DNA of 64,000 nt from Strigops habroptila (taxonomy: Eukaryota; Chordata; Aves; Psittaciformes; Psittacidae). The DNA lies in NCBI RefSeq assembly GCF_004027225.2, contig NC_044278.2:9672001-9736000 (forward strand), in the 5' to 3' direction. This document shows positions 9,383 to 31,415 of the stretch, one piece after another. Each line of letters begins with the position of its first letter. The stretch's first letter is position 1. Below the pieces are notes generated by a model. The model did not search any database. It was given only the letters and a program-made list of their open reading frames with translations, and had not been told where the DNA came from. A program made the position numbers and the translations under genes.

Positions 9383-12300
9383 CTAGAAACCAAAACAGTG
9401 GGAAAGTGAGGATCATGAGTTCAAAGAAGGTTCAAACAAAAGGATGTTCTTTATATACTTGGAAGAAGATCTTTGCACAGGAGTTTAATTTTAGGAGTAT
9501 CTCCATTTTTACTTCAACAGCTCTTAACCCAATTGCATAGTATTAACAGGAAGTTTAATGCTTTAGGCACCAAGAGGTTGCTATGTGCTTTCTGGTGGCT
9601 GCAATGTGGCACTATGTTTGTCTTGGTTTGGATTACATCTCAGCTCTAACTCTGCTGGTAAAATACTAGTGATGCGGAAAATTCAGAAGTATAAAATAAT
9701 GAATCTTGTAACAGAGCTCATCCCAGTTAATGCTAAAACGAGTAACTGTTTCCTGTTACTTGCCAGATTGGGAAAGAAGAGACAAAAAATTGATTTTCAG
9801 TGTCATAAATGGAATTCCTCCCAGTTCAGTAACATGTCAATCTTCATTTCTTAGTATGGTCATGAGGCTTAGCATGGACAGCAGGTAAGTATTTTACATT
9901 GCCTAGGTCAGCAAAAAGATGGCACGAAGGGAAGAAAAACAACTGGGCATGACTTCTGGCTTTACTGCAGCCATCCTGTAAATTGTTCCTCTTCATCACT
10001 CAGTACTTTGCCCACAAAAGCACATCTCACAGGACCAAGGAAAGGAAAAACATCATTGATGTAAGTACAGCTCAGACTGGTCGTATAATAGGTAGTCTGC
10101 CAGTATAATCCCTGGTGCTCACAGAGCAGAAATAACTGTTAAGAGTTATTTTAAGGAAGGACCTGGGAAAGAGGAAAGTTTGGCAGTATCTGTCCTTCCT
10201 GGGATCAACTAAATATGTGGAGCAAATGCTCATAATGTGTCTCTGCAGAATTACTATGCCCCCAAACCCTACCTGTCAATTTAATTAATGAAGATTCTGA
10301 GCCTTGTCAAGGGATAAGATACAGCAGTCACACACAAAGTCTGCTCTTACTTCCAGAAAGCCAACCTGCCACTAAACAACGCTTTCCAGCCTTCAGCTGC
10401 AAATATGCCCAGCTGAAAGCTGCTCAAATCCATGGCTAAGGTTTTCTAATAAAGGATGAATGATGCCATCAGAGGGTTCCAAATTAAGCATTACCCATTT
10501 TACCTCTGCAATAGAAAGCAGGGTTTGAAAATACAGGAAGAACTCACAGGCAGGCTGTACCTCTGCAGCATGTGACACAGAACCAGAACATCAACACACA
10601 CGCTTGCGTGCAAAACTAGTCTGCAGAGTATGGGATACTTGCATTACATTAAGAAATTCACTCTAACTCTCCACCAGAGCCTCAGACTGACTTCAAATTC
10701 ATCATAATAAACACAACTGGAGGACACAGACACAACAGGAAAGCTACTTTGCCTCGAAAGGATACAGGAAAGCAGAGTTAAGACTAAATAATTTGAGCTG
10801 ATAAGACAATCTATAGTCTTTGAGATGATCCTAAGAAACTTACTATTCACATCTGAAGCAGCACAGTGCATGTTTCACAAGTTTTCATATTCCTGTTCTA
10901 CAATAGTGCCAAATAGAGGAATTTTATAAGCATCTGTTAGTCACATCAGGTGGTTTCCTACTACATTTGCTTCCCTTTCTGCTATAAGCCACTATGCAAG
11001 TCACCTACATTGCTTAACTACGAAGCATAATTACAAAGCTCCTGTAACATATACAAACCTTAATAAAGTAGTTCGTCCCAGCGACCACCTGAGTCTTATA
11101 TACTATGGCTTTAAAGATGCCATATGTTCTGTTTTCCCTGCTTTCGAATTGCGGCTTCACCTGTAAAAAGAAAGGGAAAAATAGTTGGCAGGTTCATATT
11201 TCTTTCATATCTACCACTCCAGTTTTCATCCTTTCAAACCACACCTTTAATGAACTAAACCCGGAACCCCCCAAATAATTCAATTTGCACCAAGACCTCC
11301 AGCCCTCTTCCCTAGCATTGCCTTCAGCATTCTTTAAAATCCCCTGACACTTAAGACTTTCTAGCTGATGTAGTTCCTAGGCTATATGGTTCCAGAAGAA
11401 ACAATGATCTGTGCTGACAGCATTCACACCCACAGCTCAGTTAGGTGTTTATGAACAGTACTCAGTTTAAGCCCTGTGGATCTTAAAATACGCAGTTATC
11501 TACAGACTGTTCACATAGATATTAAAAAAAAAAGTGTTAACAGTTTTTCCTGAAACACACAAAGTGTAGGGCAAGATTTAGGTTCAGCATCAATTACAGT
11601 GGTACTGTTCTCTCAGAGGTTAAATATTCCTGTAATTACTAGGCTGAAAGGGCAGGGGGCTAGCAAAGTGAGATAGCTGTGAGCAGCGGGGGAAGTCTGG
11701 CCCCATGTCTGAGGCATCATAGAATCATACACTGGTTTGGGTTGGAAAGGACCTTAAGATCATCCAGTTCCAACCCCCTGCCATGGGCAGGGACACCACA
11801 CACTAGACCATGCTGCCCAAGGCTCTGTCCGACCTGGCCTTGAACACGGCCAGGGATGGAGCATTTACCACGTCTTTGGGCAACCTGTTCCAGTGCCTCA
11901 TCACCCTCACGGTAAAAAACTTCTTCCTTATATCTAACCTGAACTTCCCCTGTTTCAGTTTGAACCCATCACCCCTTGTCCTATCACTCCAATCCCTGAT
12001 GAAGAGTCCCTCTCCAGCATCCTTGGAGCCCCCTTCAGACACTGGAAGCTGCTCTGAGGTCTCCAACGCAGCTTCTCTTCTCCAGGCTGAACAGCCCCAA
12101 TGTTCTCAGCCTGTCTTCAAACAGGAGGTGCTCCAGTCCCTGATTATACTCATGGCCTCCTCTGGACTTGCTCCAACAACTCCATGTCCTTTTTATGTTG
12201 AGGACACCAGAACTGCACACGGTGCTGCAAGTGGGGTCTCACGAGAGCAGAGGGGCAGAACCATAATTGTTCTACTATAGTTGCTGTGTCACATATATAT

Positions 12301-15300
12301 ATATGTGACACATATATAGTTGTCATATCGCATGCATGTGATGACAAATACAGGAAGGCAACTGCAGTGAACATAACCTGAAAACCTAGTCTTGTAGAAA
12401 GCATGAACAATCCTTTGCAGGCTGAGCAACAGCCTCTCCTTTGCACATGACACTCATGTCACCGGTCTGATGCATTCCAGAAGTCAGGCAGAGGAGCGTG
12501 GCCTCAGCAGCCTCCTCGGGCAGCCCCCAGAAGGGGCTGGCAGCACCTCAGAGCTTCTTACCACCCATCTGGTTCATCACAACGGAGACTGGCTTTCCCA
12601 GCACATCCACCTCCAGAGCAGCTGCCACTCCTTTGGCATTCCTTCCTAGCAGGCAGGTTCCCAGAAGCACCCTAGGAATATCTAGATCAGCTACCTCCAC
12701 ACAGTCAGAAACTATCATCATCGTCAGGCTCCTCAATCTCTTACTCTTCTGCCAAGCAGCTTCCACAGGGTTTCTGTCCCTGGGAACTGACAGCTATACT
12801 TTCAACTCAGGAGCTGCTGACTATAGCAAACCAGGGAAACTTCCATTTCCCAACCCTTTTCCAGCTGGCTAGGTTGGAAGGCTCCTAGAATGCTCTACTT
12901 GCAAAAGTGACAACTTTTGGTATACATTAGTCTTCTCCCAGCACAAAACAAAACAAAAGGGAGTTCTCTCCAGTTTTACAATCTCTCCCATACTACATGC
13001 CCCATTTGTTATTTATAGACAGAGCCTTCAGTATAACCAGGCAGACAGCTCCCTAATCCTCAGATGGAAAGATGTAACATTCCTAAGTTCTTATCTAACA
13101 AGTCCTTAAACCCAAGACATTCCCTAGTTTTAGGCAACAGCTGTAAACCAAGGAGACTGAATAAATAACATTGCCCAGCTCACTAAGGGTGACTACAGAC
13201 AAGGCAGAGGTGTAAGCAAATAATTATGCAATCCCAAGAGCAGATGGACCTTGGGCATCCCAAGGTCTGCAGATGCTCTTCACAACCTCCCTCAAATCAG
13301 ATGAGCTGCTGCTTTGCTTAGCAGAGCATAAAATCCCACAGAATTGCATCATGAAAGGGTCATGCTGTTACCTGGCTGGAAGCACGGCAGGATTGCCCCA
13401 ACGTAAGGTTTGTTCCTGGAGAATATTTGCCTTATAGAATTATACGAAAGCCTCTGTGGGAGGGACCAGTGAGAGCTCTCTCCTGTTCTCAGCACAAGGC
13501 AGAAATTTTGAAGTGCGTGTTTGCTCACTGACAGTTAAGCACTGTGGTTTCATCTCTGATACACACTGCAATAGGTGAGGATCTTTTGATCACCCCTAAC
13601 AGCCAAGAATTAAAACCACAGCTCAGCATCAGGCATCCTACACTGGCCTAGCAAAGTGTTCAAAGGAGGCCCTTAAGGTACCTCACAGACTCATTAGTCA
13701 AATTTCACAGCCCCCAGATGGCATGAAGCATTGCCCTCCCCATCCTACACATGTGGAAACAGAAACTGCAAATATGCAAAGATGCCACAGGGCCCTGCCC
13801 AGGGTCTCCCTTCCCAGGTAAAGGGGAGTTTCTATCTCTGCAAGGGCTGTTCCTTCAACCACTTTGCCAGCATAGGAGGAACAGTGATACTGCTCCTGAG
13901 TAATTTAATTGGTGTCATACAATCATAGAATGATTTGGGTTGTAAGGGACCTTAAAGATCATCCAGTTCCAATCTCTGCCATGGGCAGGGACACCTTCCA
14001 CTAGACCAGGTTGCTCCAAGCCCCATCCAACCCGGTGTCGAACGCAGCCACTTCAGCTGGTGCCACGAAGTGAGAGGACCAAGCATCAATACTTGGTTCA
14101 AATCAACTCTTGCAGCGCCAGCTGTGACTAACCAACAAAGCCCTACAACGGAAGAAGGCTCAGAGGAGCTGGGCAAGAGTGATGTACCTAAGGAAGTCAG
14201 AAAATGCAGGGTGTGGCTGACCATAGCTCGCACAAAGGCTGACTTTATCTCAACACAAAGGGGACCAGAAAGTGTTTGATTTAGATAAATAGCTATGTCA
14301 GTTGAATGGATCAACTGGTGGTGTAACTCTGAGTTCATTAAAAGAATGTGAACACCTCCCAGAGTTAGGCAGACCAGTATGGGTGGAGTGAATACAGTGC
14401 TCTGCCTGACACAAAGGATGAAAACTAAACTATGAACTAAAGAATTTTGAAGACAACAGCAGGCTTGAACTGGCTTCAATCCACGTACTCCTTCCTGGTG
14501 ACTGAGGATGCCTAGTGTCATGACAATGAGTATATTAGAGAGACCACATGGAGATCGCATTGGTGGTGTCACACCAACTGCTGTATTCGCTAAGAGTAAT
14601 ATATCTGTATTGTGCTACCACTATATTTGTATCACTCTGCTAAATCAAAAGCTCCATGTACCATGAAATAGAATCAAATAAGTAAATTAGATATTAAACA
14701 GTATATCCTCCACGTGTGGAATATCTCAAAGAACCTGGCCGGAGTACTGGACTCTGACACCAGCCCACACAGCCTATTTACAGATATCTCCTGGTGGCTC
14801 TGCCCTTCCACATGCACAGCCCAGCTCACCTTAAGTTTGCCTTCACCATTGCCTGGTCTCAGCCTGGAAGTTAGCAAGAGACATGGAATGGTGCTGGTGC
14901 AAACTCTGTCCTCTATGACACAGCAAAGGAGGAAGCTGGGAGCCCAGCACACAAGGTGTGTGCAGCAATATTGGCCAATATGTTCATCTCCACTACTTCC
15001 TATTTTTATTTCCTCAAGGAGGGCATAAATTATGCTTTGTGCAGTTGCCAAAGAGGGATGAGCAATTCTTTCAAAGCTGGGAGGGTGAAGGGGATTGGCT
15101 GGGTGAGTCACAAAAGGAGCATTCCCAATCCATGTTGTTCCCCTTCCACTTCTCAGGAAATACTTTATACGCTTTTAAGAGCTGCTGCACTGCAGGGCAT
15201 TAGAGGATCTGCAGAAGTGCTGTTCACACAGCTGCTTCCAGAGCAGGATTGATGCCCACAACCAACCACCATGCAATTGGACTCACACTGCCAGGCTCAC

Positions 15301-15888
15301 CTCGCTCACTGGTTCGCCAGCAGGCTCTGCACCACAGCTGTGACTCCAGAAAACACAAGATACCAGCAGAAAACATGCCATTCATCCATAGCCTTGTTCT
15401 GCATATATCTTTAGTGCATACTTCTACATGGTTTGTCCTATCCATGTCCCTCAGTGAGGAATTAATTCTACCAAGTACAATCTTCTCCTCTCAAATATAC
15501 CAGCTTTAATTTCAAACAAGTGACCTCAGTGCTGGCACAAGAGAGCTGGCCTTTGAAGTACACATGAACATTAACTGAAGGTAGCCAGTAGTACTATCCC
15601 TGGCAAGGATGAGACAGAGAAGTGGTTCATCTCAGTCTTACCAGAACACTACCTATGCAGAATGCTAAGAAAATACTTGCTGAGCAGGCAAGGGAATTCA
15701 CATTTTCAGCACTAGCTTCTTCACTCTAAACACTGGTTCAGTATCACCACCTGCTCTCCCAGCCTTTACAAAATCTTCTGTAGGCAGACAGAGACTTCAT
15801 CTTTAGATAGGTCACAACTCACCTCGTTAACAATATCCTGGACTTCTGGAGTAGCAGGCTTGGTCTCAGATAAGCCCCCAGGCATCAT
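9254..15888 (-). CDS. CSTA: Cystatin A / stefin A, three-exon gene
   Basis: Coding exons are 15888-15823, 11160-11059 and 9382-9254 and give 98 codons, the same length as human CSTA. Hallmarks of family-1 cystatins are present: the N-terminal PGGLSE segment whose glycines enter the protease cleft (residues 3-8), the first-hairpin motif QVVAG (within [10 protein letters not shown]), and the LPxEN turn near residue 76. There is no signal peptide and no cysteine, as expected for a cytosolic stefin. Stefins bind and block papain-like proteases such as cathepsins B, H, L and S. All junctions are GT..AG in phase 0. The first of two adjacent ATGs is chosen because it aligns with the human start. The C-terminal third is the most diverged part and ends LTYF where human has LTGF. 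Stefin B is the alternative; the MxPGGLSE start favours stefin A. Confidence 0.95.
9383..11058 (-). other. CSTA: CSTA intron 2
   Basis: Donor GTTTGT after ATTAAG, acceptor TTTCTAG. I saw no exon, RNA gene or clear transposon in this 1.7-kb intron. Confidence 0.8.
11059..11160 (-). CDS. CSTA: CSTA exon 2
   Basis: Acceptor CTTTTTACAG, then 34 codons ([26 protein letters not shown]), donor GTTTGT. It contains the diagnostic QVVAG loop that wedges into the protease active-site cleft. Confidence 0.95.
11718..12255 (-). mobile_element. CR1 LINE, 3' about 540 bp
   Basis: Begins on the plus strand with TCATAGAATCATACACTGG followed by GGTTGGAAAGGACCTTAAGA, the reverse complement of the CR1 3' terminus, and continues through the 'AACTTCTTCCTTATATCTAA' and 'CTTCTCTTCTCCAGGCTGAA' blocks. 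It is 5'-truncated, as most avian CR1 copies are. It is the longest CR1 copy but for 29560-30105, and lies in sense orientation in CSTA intron 1. Confidence 0.93.
12285..12312. repeat. 28-bp perfect palindrome
   Basis: TGTGTCAC, then alternating AT, then GTGACACA form a self-complementary sequence that could extrude as a hairpin. It lies about 30 bp beyond the 5' end of the CR1 copy. Confidence 0.85.
13918..14060 (-). mobile_element. CR1 LINE 3'-end fragment
   Basis: Plus-strand order is ACAATCATAGAATG, TTTGGGTTGTAAGGGACC, AAGATCATCCAGTTCCAA and CCATGGGCAGGGACACC, the reverse complement of a CR1 3' end. Homology fades at about 14060. Confidence 0.88.
15823..15888 (-). CDS. CSTA: CSTA exon 1 (start codon)
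   Basis: ATG at 15888-15886 begins 22 codons ([20 protein letters not shown]..) ending in phase 0 at donor GTGAGT. The second codon is also ATG; alignment with human MIPGGLSE supports the first. Confidence 0.93.
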
Positions 15889-15950
15889 AGTGGCAGGTAA
15901 CTTCTCTGAAATGCTGAGTGGTTCTGAAGAGGGAAGTTTAGTGCGGTCTG

Positions 15951-15980
15951 AGCAGAGTCAGCAGGCATCTCATATATATA
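15951..15980 (-). promoter_or_regulatory. CSTA: CSTA core promoter candidate: TATA run and AP-1/MARE-like site
   Basis: TATATATA lies at 15973-15980, 85-93 bp upstream of the start codon, leaving room for a short 5' UTR with initiation near 15945. At 15951-15963 the minus strand reads TGCTGACTCTGCT, one or two changes from a Maf/AP-1 recognition element. AP-1 control of stefin A in epithelia is known from mammals; its relevance here is inference. Confidence 0.35.
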
Positions 15981-15989
15981 CATACACAT

Positions 15990-18900
15990 GTGTCATGGAA
16001 TCATATGACCTGTAACATATGGAGCCTACCATTACGGAACTGGAGAAGGAGACAAATGGGGAAAAGAGGGGAAAAAAAGCAATCCAAAACACTGATAATA
16101 CTAAATGTAAAACACCACTTTATAACCTTAAGTGTGTATAGTCTCAATGTCAATAAGAAAAGCAAACAACAGCCCCCAGCTACCCACATCTTAAGACGAT
16201 TGGTTTGAGCTGCAACTAGAACCTCTTGCCCCTCCACCCATGTGCAGATGACTAGTCTGTGCACTTAGGAAATGCATTAGAGTCACACCCAGTATTTCCC
16301 AACACCATTCAAAATCAGAAGAAAGCATGCAGTAATTTCCTTACTGAAAATGTGCTGTCTCAACATCCTTGCAAGTGAGAAACAGTAGCAGATAGCATTT
16401 TCATTTCAGTGACTATACTACCCTCTGCCTAACCAGAAAGGTGCCAAGGTAAAGACCAGAAACAGAAGGGGAAAAATTAAATCCTAGGTTCAAGTACTGC
16501 AAATAAGTTACTTCTGCTTCTTTCCCATCAAACTTACAGTTGCAATCATAATAACAACTGAATATGCAGTACTATTTACAGTTTTTTATGAAACTCTTGT
16601 GCCAATTTCCTGGCAAACAACGTATGATCCCTCTCACTACAGCAGTTGTGTGTGCACAATAGCTGTTCAAGGTATTTATATTTCACACAAAGCTGAAATC
16701 TGTAACATACAGTTACAGTCAGACATCTGACAGTCACATTCGTGACCATACGTGAATGTACAAAGCTCAAAACAAACTCAACCTATTGCTAGCAACTGTT
16801 GGCAGCCCTACCTGGTAAAGGAGAACCAACACCTCAAGACCACAGAAAAAACCTACTCCCCTTCGGTATTCCTGCCACCCCCCATTCCAACAAGTGGAAG
16901 GAATATTGTTGCAGAGCTAGGACCAGAGAAGTAGAAACAGACCAAGCAATCTCAGTCCCTAGGGGTGGGTCCATGGGAGTATGTGCTGCACACAGGCGAG
17001 GGGCATTTCTGCTGGAATCAGCATTAGGGAATTTCCTAGAACAAGCATATTCATGGCCACAGCAATGGTGGCTGTGCAGCACAGACTTATCGGTGTCCTA
17101 ACTAGGCTCCCAATGCTCCTCAGATGACAAGTGATGCAACAGACTGTAAACAAGTACTTCATATCTAACTTCAAGGCCTGTTCTTGGAACAAAGGACCCA
17201 AGATTGAGAAACTGGGGCTGTAGGGGCCCTAAACTCACCAGTATATAGATCAAGGTAACAGCATGTTACTGATAAAGATGGTGCAGAATTTACCAAACTT
17301 TGAGGAGCAGTGTTAGTGTCAGGAGAGTGGATGAAAGGCATTTGAGAAAAACAGTTGTCCTTAGACAACATCCTTCTGAACAAAAAGTGCTCCCAGTCCT
17401 TGCAAATGAAGGGAAGTCTTAGAACTGGGATTCTGCCACATTCTCCAAATTCAGCACTCGAGATGAGGAGTTCCTCACAGCCCAGTTCAGGGAGTTAATA
17501 ACAATTCAAGCGGATGAGCTCAAACTCCTTCTTTTGCACAAGATGCTGATGATTCACTCAAATGCTGATCATCTTCCACCATGTCACTACCATGCATCTT
17601 ACTCACACAGCAGGACAGATGAGACAACTAACTGGAAGAGCCAGCTCACCTTACTGAGGCCACAAGCCATGGGGTATGTCCAACAACCACGTGGCACCAG
17701 TGCTACACCAGGGTATTTTATAAACCTCTCCACACCAGGATGCAGATCTCACTAACTCCCATGGGAAGGGATGTCGATAAGATCCCCACAGCAGCACTAC
17801 TCCCCTGGAGAACTCTTGATTCTGATTAATAAGAAATATACATGAGCACAAAGACTAAGAGGATTAAATTTTAACCTTGAGAAAACTCTAGGTATGAAAC
17901 TAAAAAAGTTAATGTTGTATGGAAATCATTCACCGGACTCCCTATTTCAGGGTTTGCTGGTTTTTGACTTCCAAGTGTAAGAACAACCTTTTTTTTTTCC
18001 TTCCTGAATGCACACATTGGTGCAGAAGGGAAGGAAAATCAACACTAATTGTCATCAAGCTGATGCTGAAGATTACACAGGCAACTCTGTTTTCTTTCCA
18101 TGCGAGTGCTAATGGACATCCCCCAAAATCCAGTGATATTTCTAAGATGTGGATGCAGCACTCATCCTGCACATGTAGTTCATGAAGTCACTTTGAAATG
18201 CTGATTGTTTCACAGACCTGCTATCAAAGATGATCAGTGGCAACGGACTATCCAAGGCAACCTCATCTACACCTCTCTCTAATTATTAAGCTTTGGATGT
18301 ACTGAAACAGCATTTAGAACTGTTTTGAAAAGAACAGCCACCCTCATTCCACCTCTTGCACAACATGGACAAGCCAGTGTCTACACTTCAGTATTTGAGA
18401 CCTGTTCGATGTTACATACCATTCCAGCCTGTGCTCACCATTTGCACAATGGCAATTTCTCTACACGTAACTGTACTGCTCTTAACTGTACTGCTCTTAA
18501 CTGTGCTGGGAGAACAGCACTTTATAGTTTTAAAGCCAAGTAACATCTTGCACTACCCCAGTAATGAAGAAATAAATGTTTATAGCTTGCAGGCCACTAC
18601 TCTCTGGTCCTGTATAAGCAATTTTAGGAAGCAGAAGTTATAGGCAATAAAAACATAAGTACATTACAAAACAAACAAAACCCAAACCCCAGGGTTATGA
18701 ATTTATGAGTTATTTTGAAACCAGAAATGAAGTCAGGTCTGTAGAAATGATTGTGAAAGCTAAGTCAGTAGGTCAGTCTTCTGGTTTCACAGTGACAAGG
18801 CACGTAATTGTGGCTGGATGAAATGACACACAGTCTGCACCATTTTAAGAGCTGCCAAAAGAAAGCAGCCCTCCATCTACCAACTGAAGATCTGTTTGTT

Positions 18901-21600
18901 GTCATTACAGTAACAACAGCCTTGACTTCCAATGTGCTGCTCTGCATAAAAGGTTTCCCCTCCTGATTTCAGATTTCTGCCATTGTACATCAGGGAGGAT
19001 TAATAGAAACCTGAACTTCAGCAGCACAAAATTATCATATCCCAGACTGTGCTGAGCCTCTGGTACCAGTAAAGAGCCACTTCCCCTCAGTCTGCTCCAA
19101 GACAATCAAATTCTACCCTTAAACATCTTCTGTAAAGAGATTACCTATTTCATCAGTCTTTCATGCCTACAGGCTGCAGAAGACAACAGCACTGAGTGCC
19201 AGAAAAAATACATCTATTTCACAGGAGAAAACAAGCAGCTCACACTTGAGAGGACTTCCCAAGCAAACAGGATCTGCCCACCTATATTTACCTCTTCCAA
19301 GCAATGAGAAAGCCCCCAGAGTGGGGCAAGCCACCTGCAGCAGATCTCGACTCTGGGCAGGGGCATCAGTTGTGCCTTTACTTGCAGAAATAAAAGCTAG
19401 AACCAGGAAAAAGATGAAATCCTGGTATTTGTGGGGTCCGTGATTTGATTCTCATATGACGTCAAGCAGCCCAGTAATTTTGTGACTACCTTGATGGTAC
19501 AGTTGAAGCAGGATTCAATCGCAGGTTAAGCAGGATCTTAGAATGGACAGGGGTCACTAGACAGAGATTTTACTTGCCTTTTAGTAGGGCCCACAGGTCA
19601 TACCAGTGCCATTAACATACAATCACAAAACATCCTGTTTCACAAGCAGATCTGAAGTACTCAAAAAAAAAAAAACCCAGCAAAGTTATTTTCTCCTTCC
19701 CTGTGCTCCGAAGCATGGCATGCAACTCCAGCAACTCACCTTAATGTTCCACTACGTTCAACAGCAAGACTCAAACAGCCTCTGGTCCGTGCGATTTGCC
19801 ATGTACTGTAAGAGATATCCCTCTGTGCTCAGAGCAAACTAAACAGAGTAATTCAACTTCTCAGTGCAACCCTCTGTATACATGCTGCAAACACCTGCAG
19901 AAGGGATGTTTGGGACTTAGAAGTCTTCTTACGGTGCCAGAAGTTCTTCATATACAGGTTTGTATAGGTCTACTGGTTTGGCCTTATATTCAGACGGAAA
20001 ACAGTGCTACATTTGGGTTGGGTTTTTTTGGTTGTTGGGGGGGTTTTCTCTTAGTTTTCTCGTAACAACTGCTAAATTGGGCTACTGAAAAAAAGAGAGA
20101 AACAAATCTGGGTATGTATCACATCCATTTCAGAGGTCATTTTTCACAGCATCTGCTTAAGAATTATTTTCCCACAACAGCTGAGCAAACATCTGGATGG
20201 GTAGAGGAGGACAGTGATTCATTCTCATTACAACCTCTAGTTTCTACAGAAATACTAGCTTGAATTTCAAGAGTATTGATGCCAACTCTCTATACACACT
20301 GGCAGAAGTTTCTACCATACAACTGACTTAAAAGGAACATCTCGTCCTGCAGTTGTAGATCCAAGCCCTGGATAGAACAAATATTTTAGACACCTACATT
20401 AGAGGTCAGTATTAGAGTACTGACTTTGCAATCAAAACTAACCATTCTCAACACCTCGTTACTGGACTGTCTCCTGTGAAAATAATGTTAGTAGCAATTC
20501 AGCCCACAGTTCTGAGCAGTATTTGATTTCCACTTTGAGGATAAACAATTACAAGAATTTATCAGTTGAAGAACAAACATGTTTTCTGCTTTCAGAGTTG
20601 CAGAAAAACAATGAGGATACTTCAAGAGGGAGACTAGCACTTCAACTGGAGTAAAGTTCTGCTTAGAGCAGTTGCAGTATCTTGGGGAAAAAAGGGAAAA
20701 ATAATTAAGTTTGAACATTAGGATTTATAGCCTCAAAGACTTAAATTATATTTCTGCCCTGTTCTCAAAGAAAAGTGAGACTTAATGTCTCTGTTGCCTA
20801 AAAATAAAGGCCATCAAGTAGTCTGAGTCTCTTCTGGGCAAACAACTATAAACCAGGTGATGCTGCACAGATTTTTGCCAGCTTTCCAGTAACACAGGTA
20901 CATTCCTACGTTTACTTGCGATCACCCCATGTATGCACAGCTTTTAGGGAAGTGAGAGTATACAGTAATTTTGGTAGTTACTGAATTCCAAAGCATTCGC
21001 AAGATGATGACTGTATTTTTAAGACTCTCTTCAAGTTCAAGGGTTCTTAAAGACTTAGGGATAAGTAATAAAACCAGCTGGCAACCAAGGAGACCTTGTT
21101 ATTTGACTGTCAGCCAGTTAAGAGTTAGTAAAACTTCAAGGTATAATTACAGCAATCCTGCTTTCCTCATACTTATCCGCTTTTAACTGCAGAGGTGTTG
21201 CATTAAAGCTTTCTAAATATACAACTATGGCCAGAAGCAACAGGATCAGGTATGCACAGCTATTTTCCCAGTTCAAATGCAATTCACCTATGGAATTAAT
21301 TTCTAATTTCAGAAGGAGGGATGGTAAACTGCCTCATTCCTGAACAAGACTTATCTTCATCTCCACTCCAAAGTGGTTTTAATTGACACCATGTTCTCTA
21401 TTTAAAGAAAAACTGCAGAACTTAGTAATGCAGACCAAAGGCCAGTATGTGACAGATGCTGCCTGTCAGCATTGTGGGAGCACTGGCAAACCTGCACCCA
21501 CATGCAGCTCTGAATCAACGCTGCCAATGTTGAGCAGTTCAGAACAATGCTGACAGCTTCTTCCTTTCAGGGCTGCTGAACCTACGCTTGCTGATCATTC
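15990..21600. other. Intergenic between CSTA and MIX23
   Basis: 5.6 kb between the CSTA promoter and the MIX23 3' end. No coding exon was recognised on either strand and no second stefin copy was found. A 15-bp unit (TAACTGTACTGCTCT) is repeated about 2.5 times at 18468-18507. Confidence 0.6.
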
Positions 21601-21608
21601 TGCAATGT

Positions 21609-21614
21609 TTTATT
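21609..21614 (-). terminator. MIX23: Possible MIX23 poly(A) signal
   Basis: AATAAA on the minus strand about 415 nt downstream of the MIX23 stop codon. It is the nearest perfect hexamer I found, but the cleavage site is not verifiable from sequence alone. Confidence 0.4.
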
Positions 21615-22029
21615 TCCTTTCAGATTTTAGCATATTATTTGCACAAGGACACCATGTTCACTGATAGTTTAACATGCACCAGTTCAGGGAGAGCCCTGTC
21701 CTCCCTGCTCAGAGCTGGTTTTTACTGTTTCTTTCCCTCTAGGACTGTTGAAGTTGTACAAGTGCAAGAAAGATGCCAGTTTCGCATTCCATTTGAAAAT
21801 TATTTTAATACTATAAAATTCATTTGTTCACATATTTTGTACAAAAGATGAGTTGTTTTCTCTTAATTACAGGAGAATCATGTCAATCTTGAAATTTCAG
21901 CTAAGTAGGTCCAAAACAAAACAAGACTGGGTTCTACTGGTTCTGGAGGGTCACAACACAGCTCACCCAAGGTCTCTTTCCAGTTTGGCTCTGATAGTTA
22001 TGGACCACCTTGATGGAAAATACCCCACA

Positions 22030-31156
<9,127 letters not shown>

Positions 31157-31399
31157 ACTGGAAAGGCCGACGGCCGCGGCGCCAGCCAATCCAGCGGGGA
31201 GGCGGGATGACGCTCGGAGGTGGAGCGGCCCCCGGCCGGGCACCGATAGCGGCGGCGTAGGGCGACTCCGCCGCTTAGAGGGTTCCGGGGCGCCCCGCTT
31301 CCCCGCCGCGGCCCCGGCCTCCGTGCACGTTCGCGCGTTCCTCCAGTGCCGGTGCCGGGCGCCGGCCCAGCGGTGACATTGAGGAGCCAGGGCAGCGCG

Positions 31400-31415
31400 A
31401 TGTGGGGCCGCGCCG
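31400..31415 (+). CDS. FAM162A: FAM162A exon 1 (start codon)
   Basis: ATG TGG GGC CGC GCC G, then donor GTGAGT. Only 16 coding nucleotides; chosen because it is the sole in-phase ATG in the CpG island before a strong donor, and it joins in phase 1 to exon 2. Confidence 0.8.

Larger units (their letters stand above)
11161..15822 (-). other. CSTA: CSTA intron 1 (4.7 kb)
   Basis: Bounded by donor GTGAGT at 15822 and acceptor TTTTTACAG. It contains the CR1 copies at 11718-12255 and 13918-14060 and the short palindrome at 12285-12312. Nothing else in it could be identified. Confidence 0.85.

Noticed and set aside
16000-21600. A second stefin gene copy
   Set aside because: No QVVAG-like frame or PGG start was found on either strand.
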